Below, one piece after another: positions 1-8,938 of a stretch of 64,000 nucleotides of DNA. The position numbers were made by a program, and so were the translations under genes. How positions within the stretch are numbered: the first letter of the stretch is position 1; every line of letters starts with the position of its first letter. The DNA is from Candidatus Nitrospira neomarina. GTDB lineage: Bacteria > Nitrospirota > Nitrospiria > Nitrospirales > UBA8639. Under the pieces are notes generated by a model. That model was not told where the DNA came from. It searched no databases and was given only the letters and a program-made list of their open reading frames with translations. The stretch spans positions 3,899,001 to 3,963,000 of the forward strand of contig NZ_CP116968.1 of NCBI RefSeq assembly GCF_032051675.1, given 5' to 3'.

Positions 1-905
1 CAGAAAAAGAAAATGGTAATCCACTCCACCTGCCCGAATAATGCATGAACTTTATGCCCTGCCTGTTCGTTGTCTAAGGAAAATGTGACCAGTAACAGGA
101 GCAGGGCGGCGCCACCCAGTGCAATGGTGGCGGGTTCCATGCCAATTGTATGGGCTAAGATAAATCCGAGAATAACCAGGCTAAAGACCAGGAGACAGTG
201 TTTCAATAGACCAACATCCCGAATGGCCTCATATTCGTTAAAAGCCATAATGCGGGCTCGAGCTTCCGGTGATGCGAACATGGCTTTTCCAAACATAAAC
301 CAAAGAGGGATGAGTGTGGCACAAAAGGCCACAATGGCGACGGGAGCCAGGTGAATCACAAAATCATTAAATGTCAAACTGGTGGCAGAGCCAATCATAA
401 TGTTGGGGGGATCACCAATTAGCGTAGCGGTGCCCCCTGTATTCGAGGCATTAATCTCTGCGAAGAGCAGAGGATACGGATTGATTTTCAGCTCGTCAGC
501 AATGAGCAGGGTAACCGGTGCGACCAACAGCACCGTAGTGACATTATCTAAAAATGCCGAGAGCACTGCGGTCACAATTGAAAGCATAACCAGGATGCCC
601 CACGGACTGCCCTTGGCTGCCTTCGCGGCTTTGATCGCGAGAAATTGAAAGATGCCGCATTCTTTGGTAATTCCGACCAGGATCATCATGCCGGTGAGTA
701 GGCCGATGGTATTGAAGTCAATGCCTTGAATCGCTTGGTCTTGTGTGAGGACTCCTGTTCCAATAACGGTAGCGGCTCCAAGAAGCGCTACAATTGCGCG
801 ATTAAACCGTTCAGAGATAATGACCGCATAGGTCAATATTAAAATTGAGGTAGCCACCCAAAGTGGCGAGAGACCAAAGATGGTTTGAATAGGTGTTTCG
901 TGCAT
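1..905 (-). CDS. NhaD/ArsB-type Na+/H+ antiporter (partial, C-terminus beyond window)
   Basis: Integral membrane ion transporter of the ArsB/NhaD permease family, probably exchanging Na+ for H+. About 301 residues are visible, beginning MHETPIQTIF, with at least seven hydrophobic segments. Family hallmarks are the loop AFLDNVTTVLL and the stretch NASNTGGTATLIGDPPNIMI, a typical substrate-site signature of this superfamily. The reading frame runs off the left edge with no stop. The start ATG at 905 follows a purine-rich stretch (AGAAAG). It lies only 33 bases downstream of the SulP-1 gene on the same strand, so the two are very likely one operon. An arsenite pump (ArsB) is possible on family grounds, but no ars genes are nearby and the pairing with SulP favours sodium exchange. 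Confidence 0.85.
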   Translation of the reverse strand, partial: MHETPIQTIFGLSPLWVATSILILTYAVIISERFNRAIVALLGAATVIGTGVLTQDQAIQGIDFNTIGLLTGMMILVGITKECGIFQFLAIKAAKAAKGSPWGILVMLSIVTAVLSAFLDNVTTVLLVAPVTLLIADELKINPYPLLFAEINASNTGGTATLIGDPPNIMIGSATSLTFNDFVIHLAPVAIVAFCATLIPLWFMFGKAMFASPEARARIMAFNEYEAIRDVGLLKHCLLVFSLVILGFILAHTIGMEPATIALGGAALLLLLVTFSLDNEQAGHKVHALFGQVEWITIFFF

Positions 906-938
906 CTTTCTAGTAACCTAATTTTTAAGGTCCAAAAA

Positions 939-2642
939 TCAGGCCTGTTCAGAGGGAGTCGCAGGAAGATTTTTGTTTGGTGCCGAAGGTCGTGATGGGT
1001 CCTGAGAGGAGGCTCCTTCTACCAAGGAGGCTTTCTGCAGGGCCTCCAAACGGCTGGCAAAGCGATGGCCGGGCCGAATCTGCACCAGCACTCCCAAGCC
1101 ATCCAATGCCTTGGTCACGTGAGGCTGCATGCCAACGAAGAAGAGATGTTGGTGGTGGGCCTTGACGATATTCAACATATCTTCCACCGCCAACGCCGCT
1201 GTCCCGTCAATGGCCGGGACTTTGGATAAATCCAAAACAACGCTAGAAAACGTATTAAAGCCCGGGACCGTTTCCAAGCGGCGGACCATGGTTTTGGCCG
1301 ATCCAAAGCTCATGGGGCCATCCACATGAATCAAGAGAATTTTCCCGTTGGCTTGTTCCAGAATGATGGCTTCTTCCGGTAAAAGAGGGGTGCTGGGAGT
1401 TGGATTCGTCACGATGTGGAGATTAGCCAGCTCTAAATCCGCCATGCGTTTGACAAAGAACAGACTGGCAAAGACCATTCCCACCGCCACGGCGGTAATG
1501 AGATCCACGAGAACGGTGGTCAGTAACACCACTGTCATGATGACGACATCGATACGGGGGGCTTGCAGGATGTGTCGTAAGAACCGCCAGTCAATAATAT
1601 CAATGCCAACTTTGAACAAAATCCCCCCGAGAACGGCTAAGGGAATTTTTTCGGCCAAAGGACCAAGTCCCAAAAGAACTGCCAATAAAATTATGGAGTG
1701 AAATACGCCGGAGATCGGTGTCCGTCCTCCGGTTCGGATATTGGCTACCGACCGCATGGTGGCTCCGGCACCTGGGAGACCTCCAAATAGCCCGGCGACC
1801 ATGTTCCCTATGCCCTGGCCGATAAGCTCACGGTCCGGGTCATGTTGGGTCCGGGTCATGTTATCGCAGACCAGGCTGGTTAACAGGCTATCGATCGCTC
1901 CCAATACAGCCAGGATGGCAGCTGATTCCAGTACGATTTGCAAGGTGTCCCAGGTGAAGGTTGGCATGAGAGGGGCGGGGAATCCCCGTGGAACCTCTCC
2001 GATGGTAGGAGCATCAGGAAGAAAAGCATAGGCGAGTGGGGTAACCACGAGTAGGGCCAATAAAGAAGGAGGAGCCACCTTCGCAATCCTGCCGGGAGTC
2101 AAATACATAATGACCAAAACCAGGACTCCGGCAAGGGCGGCATCCCACACCGGATTTCCATAAAATCCCGGAATTGACTTGAGTGTCGTGACTACACCCT
2201 CGGGGCTGGAAGCATGGCCAACCAGGGGGCCTAATTGCAAAATGAGAATGATGCAGCCGATGCCGCTCATGAACCCGGAGACCACTGGATACGGGACCAA
2301 CGCGATGTACTGTCCCACCCTGGAAATTCCCAACAGAATTTGAAAGGCACCGCCAAGAATCACGGCCATCAGGGCCAAACCAGGATTGCCTGCGAAAATT
2401 GTGACGATTCCAGCCATCACCACAGTCATGGGGCCGGTGGGGCCGGAAACCTGAGCGGGGGTACCTCCAAAAAGCGCAGCAAAAAATCCGACGAAGATGG
2501 CCCCGTATAAACCGGCAATGGCTCCTAGGCCAGAAGCGACGCCAAAAGCGAGCGCCAACGGTAGGGCCACGACAGCGGCAACCATCCCTCCGTAGATATC
2601 ACCGCGAAGGTTGTTGAAATGTAACCCGTGAACAAGCCCCAT
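939..2642 (-). CDS. SulP family anion/bicarbonate transporter with STAS domain (SulP-1)
   Basis: 567-residue inner-membrane carrier of the SulP (SLC26) family. The N-terminal 400 residues are hydrophobic with the family start block GGMVAAVVALPLALAFGVASG and the GGTPAQVSGPTGPMTVV loop. A cytoplasmic STAS domain follows at about residues 430-530. The family includes sulfate permeases and the Na+-dependent bicarbonate carrier BicA. Substrate cannot be read from sequence, but location in a region with DabA, an LciB-like enzyme and Na+/H+ antiporters favours bicarbonate. It is a close paralogue of SulP-3 (37975-39684): both begin with VHGLHFNN and have near-identical GGLPGAGATMRSVANIRTGG segments. 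It is followed by the antiporter gene at 905 in the same orientation. Confidence 0.92.
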   Translation of the reverse strand: MGLVHGLHFNNLRGDIYGGMVAAVVALPLALAFGVASGLGAIAGLYGAIFVGFFAALFGGTPAQVSGPTGPMTVVMAGIVTIFAGNPGLALMAVILGGAFQILLGISRVGQYIALVPYPVVSGFMSGIGCIILILQLGPLVGHASSPEGVVTTLKSIPGFYGNPVWDAALAGVLVLVIMYLTPGRIAKVAPPSLLALLVVTPLAYAFLPDAPTIGEVPRGFPAPLMPTFTWDTLQIVLESAAILAVLGAIDSLLTSLVCDNMTRTQHDPDRELIGQGIGNMVAGLFGGLPGAGATMRSVANIRTGGRTPISGVFHSIILLAVLLGLGPLAEKIPLAVLGGILFKVGIDIIDWRFLRHILQAPRIDVVIMTVVLLTTVLVDLITAVAVGMVFASLFFVKRMADLELANLHIVTNPTPSTPLLPEEAIILEQANGKILLIHVDGPMSFGSAKTMVRRLETVPGFNTFSSVVLDLSKVPAIDGTAALAVEDMLNIVKAHHQHLFFVGMQPHVTKALDGLGVLVQIRPGHRFASRLEALQKASLVEGASSQDPSRPSAPNKNLPATPSEQA

Positions 2643-2818
2643 AGGGCATATCCTAGGATAAAAATGAAGACAAACTGGGCGAGGATTTCACTCTATCACA
2701 CCGTTCTTCGTCAAGTGGGAAGCGAAAAAGGTTTTTAAAAGGGTAACGAGAAAAAATAAATAAGATTGGGGAAAAGGAGGTGACCGAAAAAGGGTTATAA
2801 ATTTTGATGCAGTGAAGG

Positions 2819-3394
2819 TTAGTTAAGGGGAATTAAAATTTCCAGTCCTCCCATGACATCATTTAATTTAAAGTCCCGTTTGGGGCTTTTTTTGTGGGCA
2901 TTATGGCAGTTGACACAGGCTCGGCTCACCGCTCGATCAGGAAAGATAGCTTGATAATAAGACTGGTTGTCTATCTGGATTTCTTGTTCAGTCACTTCTC
3001 CATATTTCACAACTTGTTCCAGGGCTTTACGTTCACGGTCATTGTGAGGCGCATTTTCTGGATTCAAAGGCCAAAGACCCATCAACCGGTATCGAAACGG
3101 TTTGCCGGCAACCTGTAATCCACGGGAGGCTTCTTTGAAAAATTGTGCGGGCAAAGGCAACGTCCGTTCTTCCCGCCAATTTTCCGTTGCGGTCACAATG
3201 AGCATGTCTTCCATCCGTTCCACGACATGTTGGGTGTAAAAGGTCCGGTCTGCTTGGAGAACGGCATGTAAATAGTTTGCAACCACACGAATAGGCATGC
3301 CTTCCTGTGGTACAAGTCGTCCTCCGATACCCACACCAATACCCAAGGAAATGAGAATGGAGAAAAGGAGTATGAAAAAGAACTGACGGGTCAT
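2819..3394 (-). CDS. Tll0287-like (DUF3365) haem-binding sensor-type protein
   Basis: 191 residues. One N-terminal hydrophobic segment (about 5-25) anchors or exports it. The remainder resembles the Tll0287/DUF3365 fold, a PAS-like extracytoplasmic domain that carries a single c-type haem. The haem site is CVNCH near the C-terminus (about residue 160), followed by AHKKSPKRDF. The ending GGLEILIPL is typical of the fold. Such domains are found alone or in front of kinases and are thought to sense redox state or gases; here it is free-standing. The next gene downstream, SulP-1, lies about 175 bases away on the same strand, so shared transcription is possible but unproven. Confidence 0.8.
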   Translation of the reverse strand: MTRQFFFILLFSILISLGIGVGIGGRLVPQEGMPIRVVANYLHAVLQADRTFYTQHVVERMEDMLIVTATENWREERTLPLPAQFFKEASRGLQVAGKPFRYRLMGLWPLNPENAPHNDRERKALEQVVKYGEVTEQEIQIDNQSYYQAIFPDRAVSRACVNCHNAHKKSPKRDFKLNDVMGGLEILIPLN

Positions 3395-4374
3395 AAATTT
3401 ACCTAACTTGTGAGCCTACATGCCATTTTTCTTGCACAAGTTCATTCTTTGCTTGAGTGGGAGTTATACAAAACTATAGCAGGAGATCAACAAGACCTCA
3501 TACTTTTTAAAACTTTAAATTGTGTCTAGAGCAATCAGATGAGGGGCGAAGAGCAGACCTTGAGCAGCAACTAACAGAATTAGGAAAAACCAAAGGGATA
3601 CGGAAATTAATCCAAACCCAATCGATTCATCAATGCAATGACTATGATTGTCAAAATTGCGATGAGAGGGACATGTTCCATGTTAGAACCTCGAAAGTAC
3701 GGCCCATGTAATAAGTAAAATAAGAGTAAAGCCTTCCATTTTTATCATTCTCCAAATACTTTTTTTATCTCGTATGACTACTAAAGAAGCAAGGCAAATG
3801 CCAAAGGGGTTTATTGGGATGATTAATAAATTCATTAAATATTTCATTATCTTATATATCAAAAAGAAAAGTGCATTCATTTCTATCCATGAAAACGAGC
3901 GGATTTATTAAGTAAGGACTGTGCGATATCGCTCTAATTTGGAGGTAATGGAATAGATGGGAGAACTCCAAACACGGATGGGTAGAATGGAAAGCCGCTG
4001 CGGTTAAGAACATGTAACCTTTTGAGAAATCACCGAGGACTTTCAAAATTTCACCATACTTGAGGTAGCCAGGAATAGGATATGCCAGGTGTGAAGATAT
4101 GAAGGCTTGGATGTCCAAGGGCTAGTTCCCTGAACCTATAAATTTCACCATTGCCTATAGAGTCCAGGATTTCATTTACATTAGGAATCTGGCCGGTTAA
4201 GTCTTGATGAAATCGCCAGAAGGATTGGCCCAATCAGGGTAAATCCCTGAAATCGGCAAGATCTTTTTTTTTGTTCATTGAAGTGTTGTGAAAGGTTTCC
4301 GGCTTCACTCAATTATCCAATGAGTAATAGCGTTGCCCAACAATAATTTGATTTAGTAGAAAGAATTTGAATTT
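3395..4374. other. 980-base AT-rich stretch with no convincing gene except one tiny ORF
   Basis: Between the haem protein and the LciB-like gene no frame longer than about 88 codons is open and none resembles a known protein. Base composition is visibly more AT-rich than in the flanking genes. Short minus-strand frames (for example 3683-3880 and 4051-4233) lack ribosome sites. This may be decayed DNA. One short membrane peptide within it is listed separately. Confidence 0.5.
3607..3681 (-). CDS. possible 24-residue single-span membrane peptide
   Basis: A very short frame MEHVPLIAILTIIVIALMN followed by RLGLD and a stop. It would form one hydrophobic transmembrane helix. A GAGG ribosome-site-like sequence lies about 7 bases before the ATG. 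It starts one base after the stop of another weak 65-codon minus-strand frame (3683-3880). No homologue is recognised. It could be a real small membrane protein or a chance frame in AT-rich DNA. Confidence 0.25.
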   Translation of the reverse strand: MEHVPLIAILTIIVIALMNRLGLD

Positions 4375-5142
4375 TTAAAGTAATGAGTTTCTTTTCCCAT
4401 CAACGAAAACATAAGAAGTTTCAATCCAAATCCAGTCTTTATGGGTTGGACCGTGAATTTGCACACCGGTAAATACCGCATAATCGGTTTTGTTGGGATC
4501 GACGGTTAGTTGGATCATCCGTTCAATATCTTCTCTGATGATATGTTGGGTTGCTTTGGTCAAAGTGACCAAATCGGGAATTTCTCCGAATCCAAATTTT
4601 CTAAACAGGCGATGTGTTAGGAGGCTCTGCTCCACGTCGTCTGGGTTTAGGTGGAGGCTGGCTCCTCCTCGAGAAGGGTTTTGGAGAATCTTAATCAATG
4701 CGCCACAAGCTTGGGCCAAGGTCTGGCGCCCTGTGCGGCGACAATTTCCGAAAGTGCCATGTTCATCGATGGCGATATGGGGAAAGGCAAAATATACATA
4801 CCTTTCTCTGCCATCAATATTGGGTGCATGATGATGGACGGCTTGAAATCCCGTAACTCCCAGAAACAACATTCCTGCCAGACCTGAAAAGTTAAATGCT
4901 CCATTCCAGGCATTATGGGGTCTGTTCATGAATGGGGTGGCTATCTCGTCCCGACACACGCTCACGCAGGCGATTGAGTTCTTCTGATTCATGCCGAAAG
5001 GGTGTAACCGGAATTGGGAATATTCCACGAAGGCATCGGAGGGGTAGGCACCTGGAAAATTCTGTTCCAAGGTTTTCTTGAAATCGAGGGATCCTGGAGG
5101 ATTTTTTGTTGAAGGAGAAACGGGTGCTGACAGAGTCGTCAT
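4375..5142 (-). CDS. LciB-like theta-type carbonic anhydrase family protein
   Basis: 255 residues from the chosen start (MTTLSAP). It resembles the low-CO2-inducible protein B/C family (theta carbonic anhydrases), zinc enzymes that interconvert CO2 and bicarbonate. Visible hallmarks in order are CRDE at 63-66 (zinc Cys plus Asp/Arg dyad as in beta-type enzymes), the glycine-rich FNFSGLAGMLFLGVTGF at 84-99, HHHAP at 103-107 (zinc His), FPHIAIDEHG, RRTGR, and ACGA at 145-148 (second zinc Cys). The frame stays open upstream to 5403, but a sigma54 promoter lies inside that extension (5206-5222). The ATG at 5142 has an AAGGAAAA ribosome site, so the shorter protein is preferred and matches the usual family length. 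The neighbourhood of bicarbonate carriers supports a role in inorganic carbon supply. Family assignment is by remembered motifs, not a search. Confidence 0.72.
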   Translation of the reverse strand: MTTLSAPVSPSTKNPPGSLDFKKTLEQNFPGAYPSDAFVEYSQFRLHPFGMNQKNSIACVSVCRDEIATPFMNRPHNAWNGAFNFSGLAGMLFLGVTGFQAVHHHAPNIDGRERYVYFAFPHIAIDEHGTFGNCRRTGRQTLAQACGALIKILQNPSRGGASLHLNPDDVEQSLLTHRLFRKFGFGEIPDLVTLTKATQHIIREDIERMIQLTVDPNKTDYAVFTGVQIHGPTHKDWIWIETSYVFVDGKRNSLL

Positions 5143-5205
5143 GGGTGCATTTTCCTTATTCGATGGGTTTTCGGATGGATAGATTCCCAATAAGGAATAG
5201 GTCAT

Positions 5206-5222
5206 CGCAAAAGAAGTGCCAG
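5206..5222 (-). promoter_or_regulatory. sigma54 (-24/-12) promoter of the LciB-like gene
   Basis: On the minus strand the sequence reads CTGGCACTTCTTTTGCG. It matches the RpoN consensus YTGGCAC-N5-TTGCW with exact GG-to-GC spacing; only the last base differs. The predicted start of transcription is near 5195, leaving about 50 bases of leader before the ATG at 5142. Confidence 0.72.
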
Positions 5223-5329
5223 CCATGGGATCTGCTTTTCTCTGCAAAACACAAGGATTTACTGGGGTTATTGATATTTGTTTTTCCTTCGACAACCCAG
5301 GGGTAGGGAATGGGTGCGGGACCGCACCA

Positions 5330-5341
5330 TGTGAACTGTGC
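5330..5341 (-). promoter_or_regulatory. putative enhancer (activator) site upstream of the LciB-like gene
   Basis: Minus-strand GCACAGTTCACA, about 110 bases upstream of the -24 element. The identical 12 bases occur at 8795-8806 upstream of the sigma54 promoter of SulP-2, in the same orientation. On the minus strand it is closely followed by an inverted repeat (GGTGCG...CGCACC). Distance and sharing fit a binding site for an NtrC-type activator; binding itself is inferred. Confidence 0.5.
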
Positions 5342-5708
5342 TGAAAATTTCTTGAACAATAATTATTCGGGTTCAGCAAAGGACAATAGTTGGAGCGATG
5401 CATAGCCCTATTGAACTGGTAAAGAATCTTTCCCAGGCAGAAGATTCGGCGGCGTCTGGAAAGGAAGCTTCACTGTTTAGAAACTTTTACGCCGCTATTC
5501 AGCGGAGAGCTTTTAGGATGTTGATTAGGAAGGAAAGTTATGGCGAATGTGTTTAAATAATCGGTGGGGCCATGACAACTGCCTGTTAAAGGCTTGGAGG
5601 CCTGCCTTTGAACTCAGTGAGTATGGAGGAATCTTACCTCGTATCAAATAAAAGAAGAATGTGCCAAAAGAGAAAGGCGAATGAATGGAGGAACTACCGC
5701 CTGCTTCC

Positions 5709-7097
5709 TCACGATCTCTCTGTCTCGTGTGAGAAGTTTTTCCGTAATTGAATATGTTCATCCAGTGTCCGTGTAGAAATGTGAAGATAGCCAGCCGCCT
5801 GTTCTTTGTCCTGCTTGGTGAATCTCAAGACTTCATCAATCACCATGACCTGGATATCCTGTAGACTGTGTTGGCCGATTTCAAAGAGCACCCGTCCAGT
5901 ATTTGGAGGGAGACCTTCTCCGCTGCCAGGATGTTGAGAATAAAAGTCTAGAGAAGTCAAAACAGGTCCTTGCGAGCACAACACCGCCCTGCGAATCATA
6001 GCCTCTAATTCTCGAATATTTCCCGGGAATTGGTACGTGTCCAATAGCGGAGGTACCGAAGAATCAATGTCGAGTTTTGGACGGCCGATCTCTTCACCAT
6101 AGGCGTGAATGGTTTTGATCACCAAAGGGATGATATCTTCTTTCCGTTCCCGGAGGGGAGGAATGAAGAGTTGCTGTTTTTCGAGTAGCGAACGTAACTC
6201 TGGATGAAATATTTCCTGGTGGCCCGTTTGATCCAGTGGAATCGAACTGGTCACCACAAGTCGGTTGTTGATGGGGAGTCGGTCAAATCCTCCCATGCGA
6301 CAAAATGCACGTGTGCGAATGGCCTCGGCCAATGCTCCCTGAATAGGAATTGGTAGATGTTCAATCTCATCAACAAATAGGGTTCCCCCATCGGAATGTT
6401 CAAAGGCTCCCGGCATGCTTTGGCTGGCACCACTAAATGCCCCACGTTCATATCCAAATATTTGAGGTTCAAGGAGTGATCCCCTCTGTTCGTTGCAACT
6501 GACGGTGACAAACGGGCCGAGCTGTTTGTGACTATTATAATGAAGAATGCGTGCCAAGAATTCTTTCCCCGTCCCAACCTCCCCTTGAAGAAACACGAAG
6601 GGGACGTCCTGGGCGTCGAAAAATTTGAGTTGTTCAATGACCGTGGTCATGGCTGGACTCCTGGCGATCACATGTTCCCAGGAATATTGCCGTTGTTTCT
6701 CAGAAGCAGAGAACTCAATTCGACGCCTTAGCTCCAGGAAGGTGATGGCTCGATGTAAGGCTGGTTCAACCGTTGAGAAATCAATGGATTTTATCAAAAA
6801 ATCATAAGCTCCGACCCGCATCGCCTCCACCGCATCTTCCACGCTTCCATAAGCAGTCAACATGACAATCAGGGTTTTCGGGATCTTTTGTCGAATTTGG
6901 CGTAAAGTTTCGAGTCCATCCATCTCCGGCATTTTAAGATCCAGGAACAGCAAATCCGGGAGTTCATGTTCCAAAGCCTCAATGAGTGCGGGTCCTGAAT
7001 GGAAACTTCTTACGAGATGCCCTTTTTTCACCAACCGGCGACTTAACGCAGAACACACGTTTTGATCATCGTCGGTCACATAAATTGTTGCACGCAT
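5709..7097 (-). CDS. NtrC-family response regulator with degenerate AAA+ core
   Basis: 462 residues: receiver domain (phospho-acceptor D53, K103), sigma54-interaction AAA+ domain (about 143-380), and C-terminal Fis-type helix-turn-helix ending DEHIQLRKNF. It is a paralogue of the regulator at 13590-14978, with the same length and the same unusual LIKS instead of LKP in the receiver. Several catalytic features have changed. GAFTGA is GAFSGA (219-224), the Walker B block is FVDEIEHL, the sensor-I stretch is VVTSSIP rather than IAATNRD (281-287), and the arginine-finger segment (F)REDLFFRL is HPELRSLL (298-305). Walker A is GEVGTGKE (172-179). It may bind DNA and phosphate signals but be impaired in opening sigma54 complexes, perhaps acting as a modulator. 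It lies upstream of the LciB-like gene on the same strand, with no kinase beside it. Confidence 0.88.
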   Translation of the reverse strand: MRATIYVTDDDQNVCSALSRRLVKKGHLVRSFHSGPALIEALEHELPDLLFLDLKMPEMDGLETLRQIRQKIPKTLIVMLTAYGSVEDAVEAMRVGAYDFLIKSIDFSTVEPALHRAITFLELRRRIEFSASEKQRQYSWEHVIARSPAMTTVIEQLKFFDAQDVPFVFLQGEVGTGKEFLARILHYNSHKQLGPFVTVSCNEQRGSLLEPQIFGYERGAFSGASQSMPGAFEHSDGGTLFVDEIEHLPIPIQGALAEAIRTRAFCRMGGFDRLPINNRLVVTSSIPLDQTGHQEIFHPELRSLLEKQQLFIPPLRERKEDIIPLVIKTIHAYGEEIGRPKLDIDSSVPPLLDTYQFPGNIRELEAMIRRAVLCSQGPVLTSLDFYSQHPGSGEGLPPNTGRVLFEIGQHSLQDIQVMVIDEVLRFTKQDKEQAAGYLHISTRTLDEHIQLRKNFSHETERS

Positions 7098-7377
7098 ACC
7101 AGTCCTTGTTCAGGAGATCAATAAAGAAGTTGTACCGCCATTTCATTGTACTTTCCCATCTTTGGTCATCGATTTCAACCGCAGAGCAGTTCTGGATACG
7201 GTGATTTTTTTTGTATGAGTCTTTTGGATTCATTGAAAAGAGAGCCCCAGCCATCGTCCTGAATCCAAGGGATATTGGAAAACTGTCAGGACTGACTTTC
7301 GGAAGATTTCGCCCTCAAGAACCATGAATGGAGAGGCCATGCTTTTGGATGTCGTATGTCCTCTGTCATTGCCGCAC
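7098..7377. other. intergenic stretch upstream of the degenerate regulator
   Basis: About 280 bases between the regulator start (7097) and the small membrane frame (7378-7506). No coding frame with a ribosome site was found. It should contain the regulator's promoter; I cannot place one with confidence. Confidence 0.35.
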
Positions 7378-7506
7378 TCACCATGGCTCCCACGCAGAGC
7401 GTAGAGGTTCAACCATTTCCATGTAGTTGTACGTTTTGGCTAGGTAGATGCCGATCGCCCACACGGGAATAACAATACACAGCCATGCTTTCGTGAATGT
7501 GTTCAT
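7378..7506 (-). CDS. small single-span membrane protein (hypothetical, 42 aa)
   Basis: Short frame MNTFTKAWLCIVIPVWAIG followed by IYLAKTYNYMEMVEPLRSAWEPW. Residues about 7-25 form one hydrophobic helix with a charged, aromatic tail. A GAGGAC ribosome site sits about 8 bases before the ATG at 7506; the frame extends further upstream without a better start. No family is recognised. The good ribosome site and amphipathic design make it more credible than the other short frames nearby. Confidence 0.4.
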   Translation of the reverse strand: MNTFTKAWLCIVIPVWAIGIYLAKTYNYMEMVEPLRSAWEPW

Positions 7507-7841
7507 TGTCCCGTCCTCTTTACAATCTATAACGCAAAGACTATACCCATAGGGCGCCTCTGGCATTTTGGTGTTCAACAGTTGAACCTCACCAAAAATA
7601 TTCGTTGGTTTCACACAATTATCAGTCATGTCCGTATCATAAAGTTTGCGCCTTATTGCCGAAAACAATCAGCCCGCGTGCGAGGATGCACAGGGGGTTA
7701 TATGTGAAATGGCGCCATTTTTTAAGGTTTTGGTTACTGTGCATGAAGGCAGAAGCCGGGGGAAATTTGAAAGGAAGGTAAGACAAATTTTGAAAATCAA
7801 TCATCGAAATCAACTGCATCACTGACGGTTAAGGCGGCAGG
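7507..7841. other. 335-base stretch without a recognisable gene
   Basis: Between the small membrane frame (minus) and the start of porin homology (plus) nothing coding is convincing. The 5' portion of the porin pseudogene should have been here but is missing, so this stretch may contain the deletion junction. Confidence 0.4.
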
Positions 7842-8692
7842 GACGCATCCTATGATGGTGTGCAATTAACCCTTGGAGGAGATAAACGCTCTGATTGGGG
7901 TCTCCGGGCCTTTGTCACGCAACCGGTCCAACGTCATACAGTTAGCCCGGATTGGACTAGCCCCATTAGCTACTTTTCCGGTGCGGCGATTTTCAGCCGC
8001 CATGTCCCCTGGGCTAATGGGGAGTTATATATTTTTCAGTTGAATGAGGGGAGTAATCTTCAAAGCGTAATCTTTCCACTATGGGATTTCGAGTCTTTTC
8101 CAAGCCTGCAAAAGAACAATTCGATTACGAAATAGAATCGATGTACCAGGTTGGAGAGGTCGATCAAACGAATCACTTTGCACATCGACATCACGGTGAG
8201 GTGGGCTATAGTTTTGCGACTCAATGGCCCTTACGATTTGTCTATCTGTTCGACTACTCCTCCGGAGACAGGATTCCGAAAAAGAATTTTGATTTCTTGT
8301 TCGCCAAACGCCGAGCAGAATATGGACCAACCGGAATTTTGGGAATCATCTTTCCATCCAATATTTTTTCACCTCTTGGGTTTCGCTCGACTCTCCAACC
8401 GATCTCCACGGTCAGGTTGATGGTATCTTATCGTACCTTCTGGCTGGCAGATGGTCGCGGCCCTTTTGTGGGTAGCGATCTGCAGGACCCGACCGGTCGA
8501 GCGGGCACTTTCCTTGGCAATATGTTGGATAACTCCATAACGTGGGCCCCTCAGGCCGGTTATTTCCGACATACAACGTTCGAGGTGGGATATACGCGTT
8601 TTTTCAAAGGCTCCTATTTCGATCGAGTGCCACAAAGTCCTGGCACCGCCGATGTCAATTATGTCTATACCATGGCGACATTGACTTTCTGA
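7842..8692 (+). pseudogene. AlgE/alginate-export-like outer-membrane porin, truncated and frameshifted
   Basis: Two overlapping frames together give the C-terminal part of an alginate-export-type (AlgE) beta-barrel. The first frame (to 8135) carries DGVQLTLGGDKRSDWGLRAF, typical of the family's middle region. The second (8081-8692) carries FDYEIESMYQVGEV, HHGEVGYSFA, YLFDYSSGD, and ends FFKGSYFDRVPQSPG...TMATLTF. The switch of frame near 8080-8115 indicates a frameshift, and the N-terminal half with its signal peptide is absent. Intact members of the family are usually 400-500 residues. Sequencing error could explain the frameshift but not the missing 5' end. Confidence 0.65.
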
Positions 8693-8794
8693 TTTCTCAA
8701 TTAGGTCTGATAGGTTTTCACCTGCCACTCCCTTCATCCTTCCTATAAGGGAAATGTCCTCTTCTCTTGTTCATGTCGTATCGGGAGTTATTTC

Positions 8795-8806
8795 GCACAG
8801 TTCACA
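8795..8806 (+). promoter_or_regulatory. putative activator site shared with the LciB-like gene
   Basis: GCACAGTTCACA, identical to the minus-strand element at 5330-5341. It lies about 135-145 bases upstream of the -24 element. The partial repeat TTCGCACAG at 8816-8824 may be a second half-site. Activator identity (13590 or 5709 product) is inferred from proximity. Confidence 0.5.
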
Positions 8807-8938
8807 CCGTACGAATTCGCACAGGAGGCCTTCGCGAGAAAAACGTGTCTTGAACTGGGAGGGGATCAGGGCACAGATATTGTTAGAATTATAAAGAAAA
8901 AATCAAAGAAATTTCTATGATTGCTAACTATTCGATTA

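Noticed and set aside
5143..5403. Longer start for the LciB-like protein
   Set aside because: A sigma54 promoter and its leader lie within this extension, and the extra residues do not resemble the family; the ATG at 5142 has a ribosome site.
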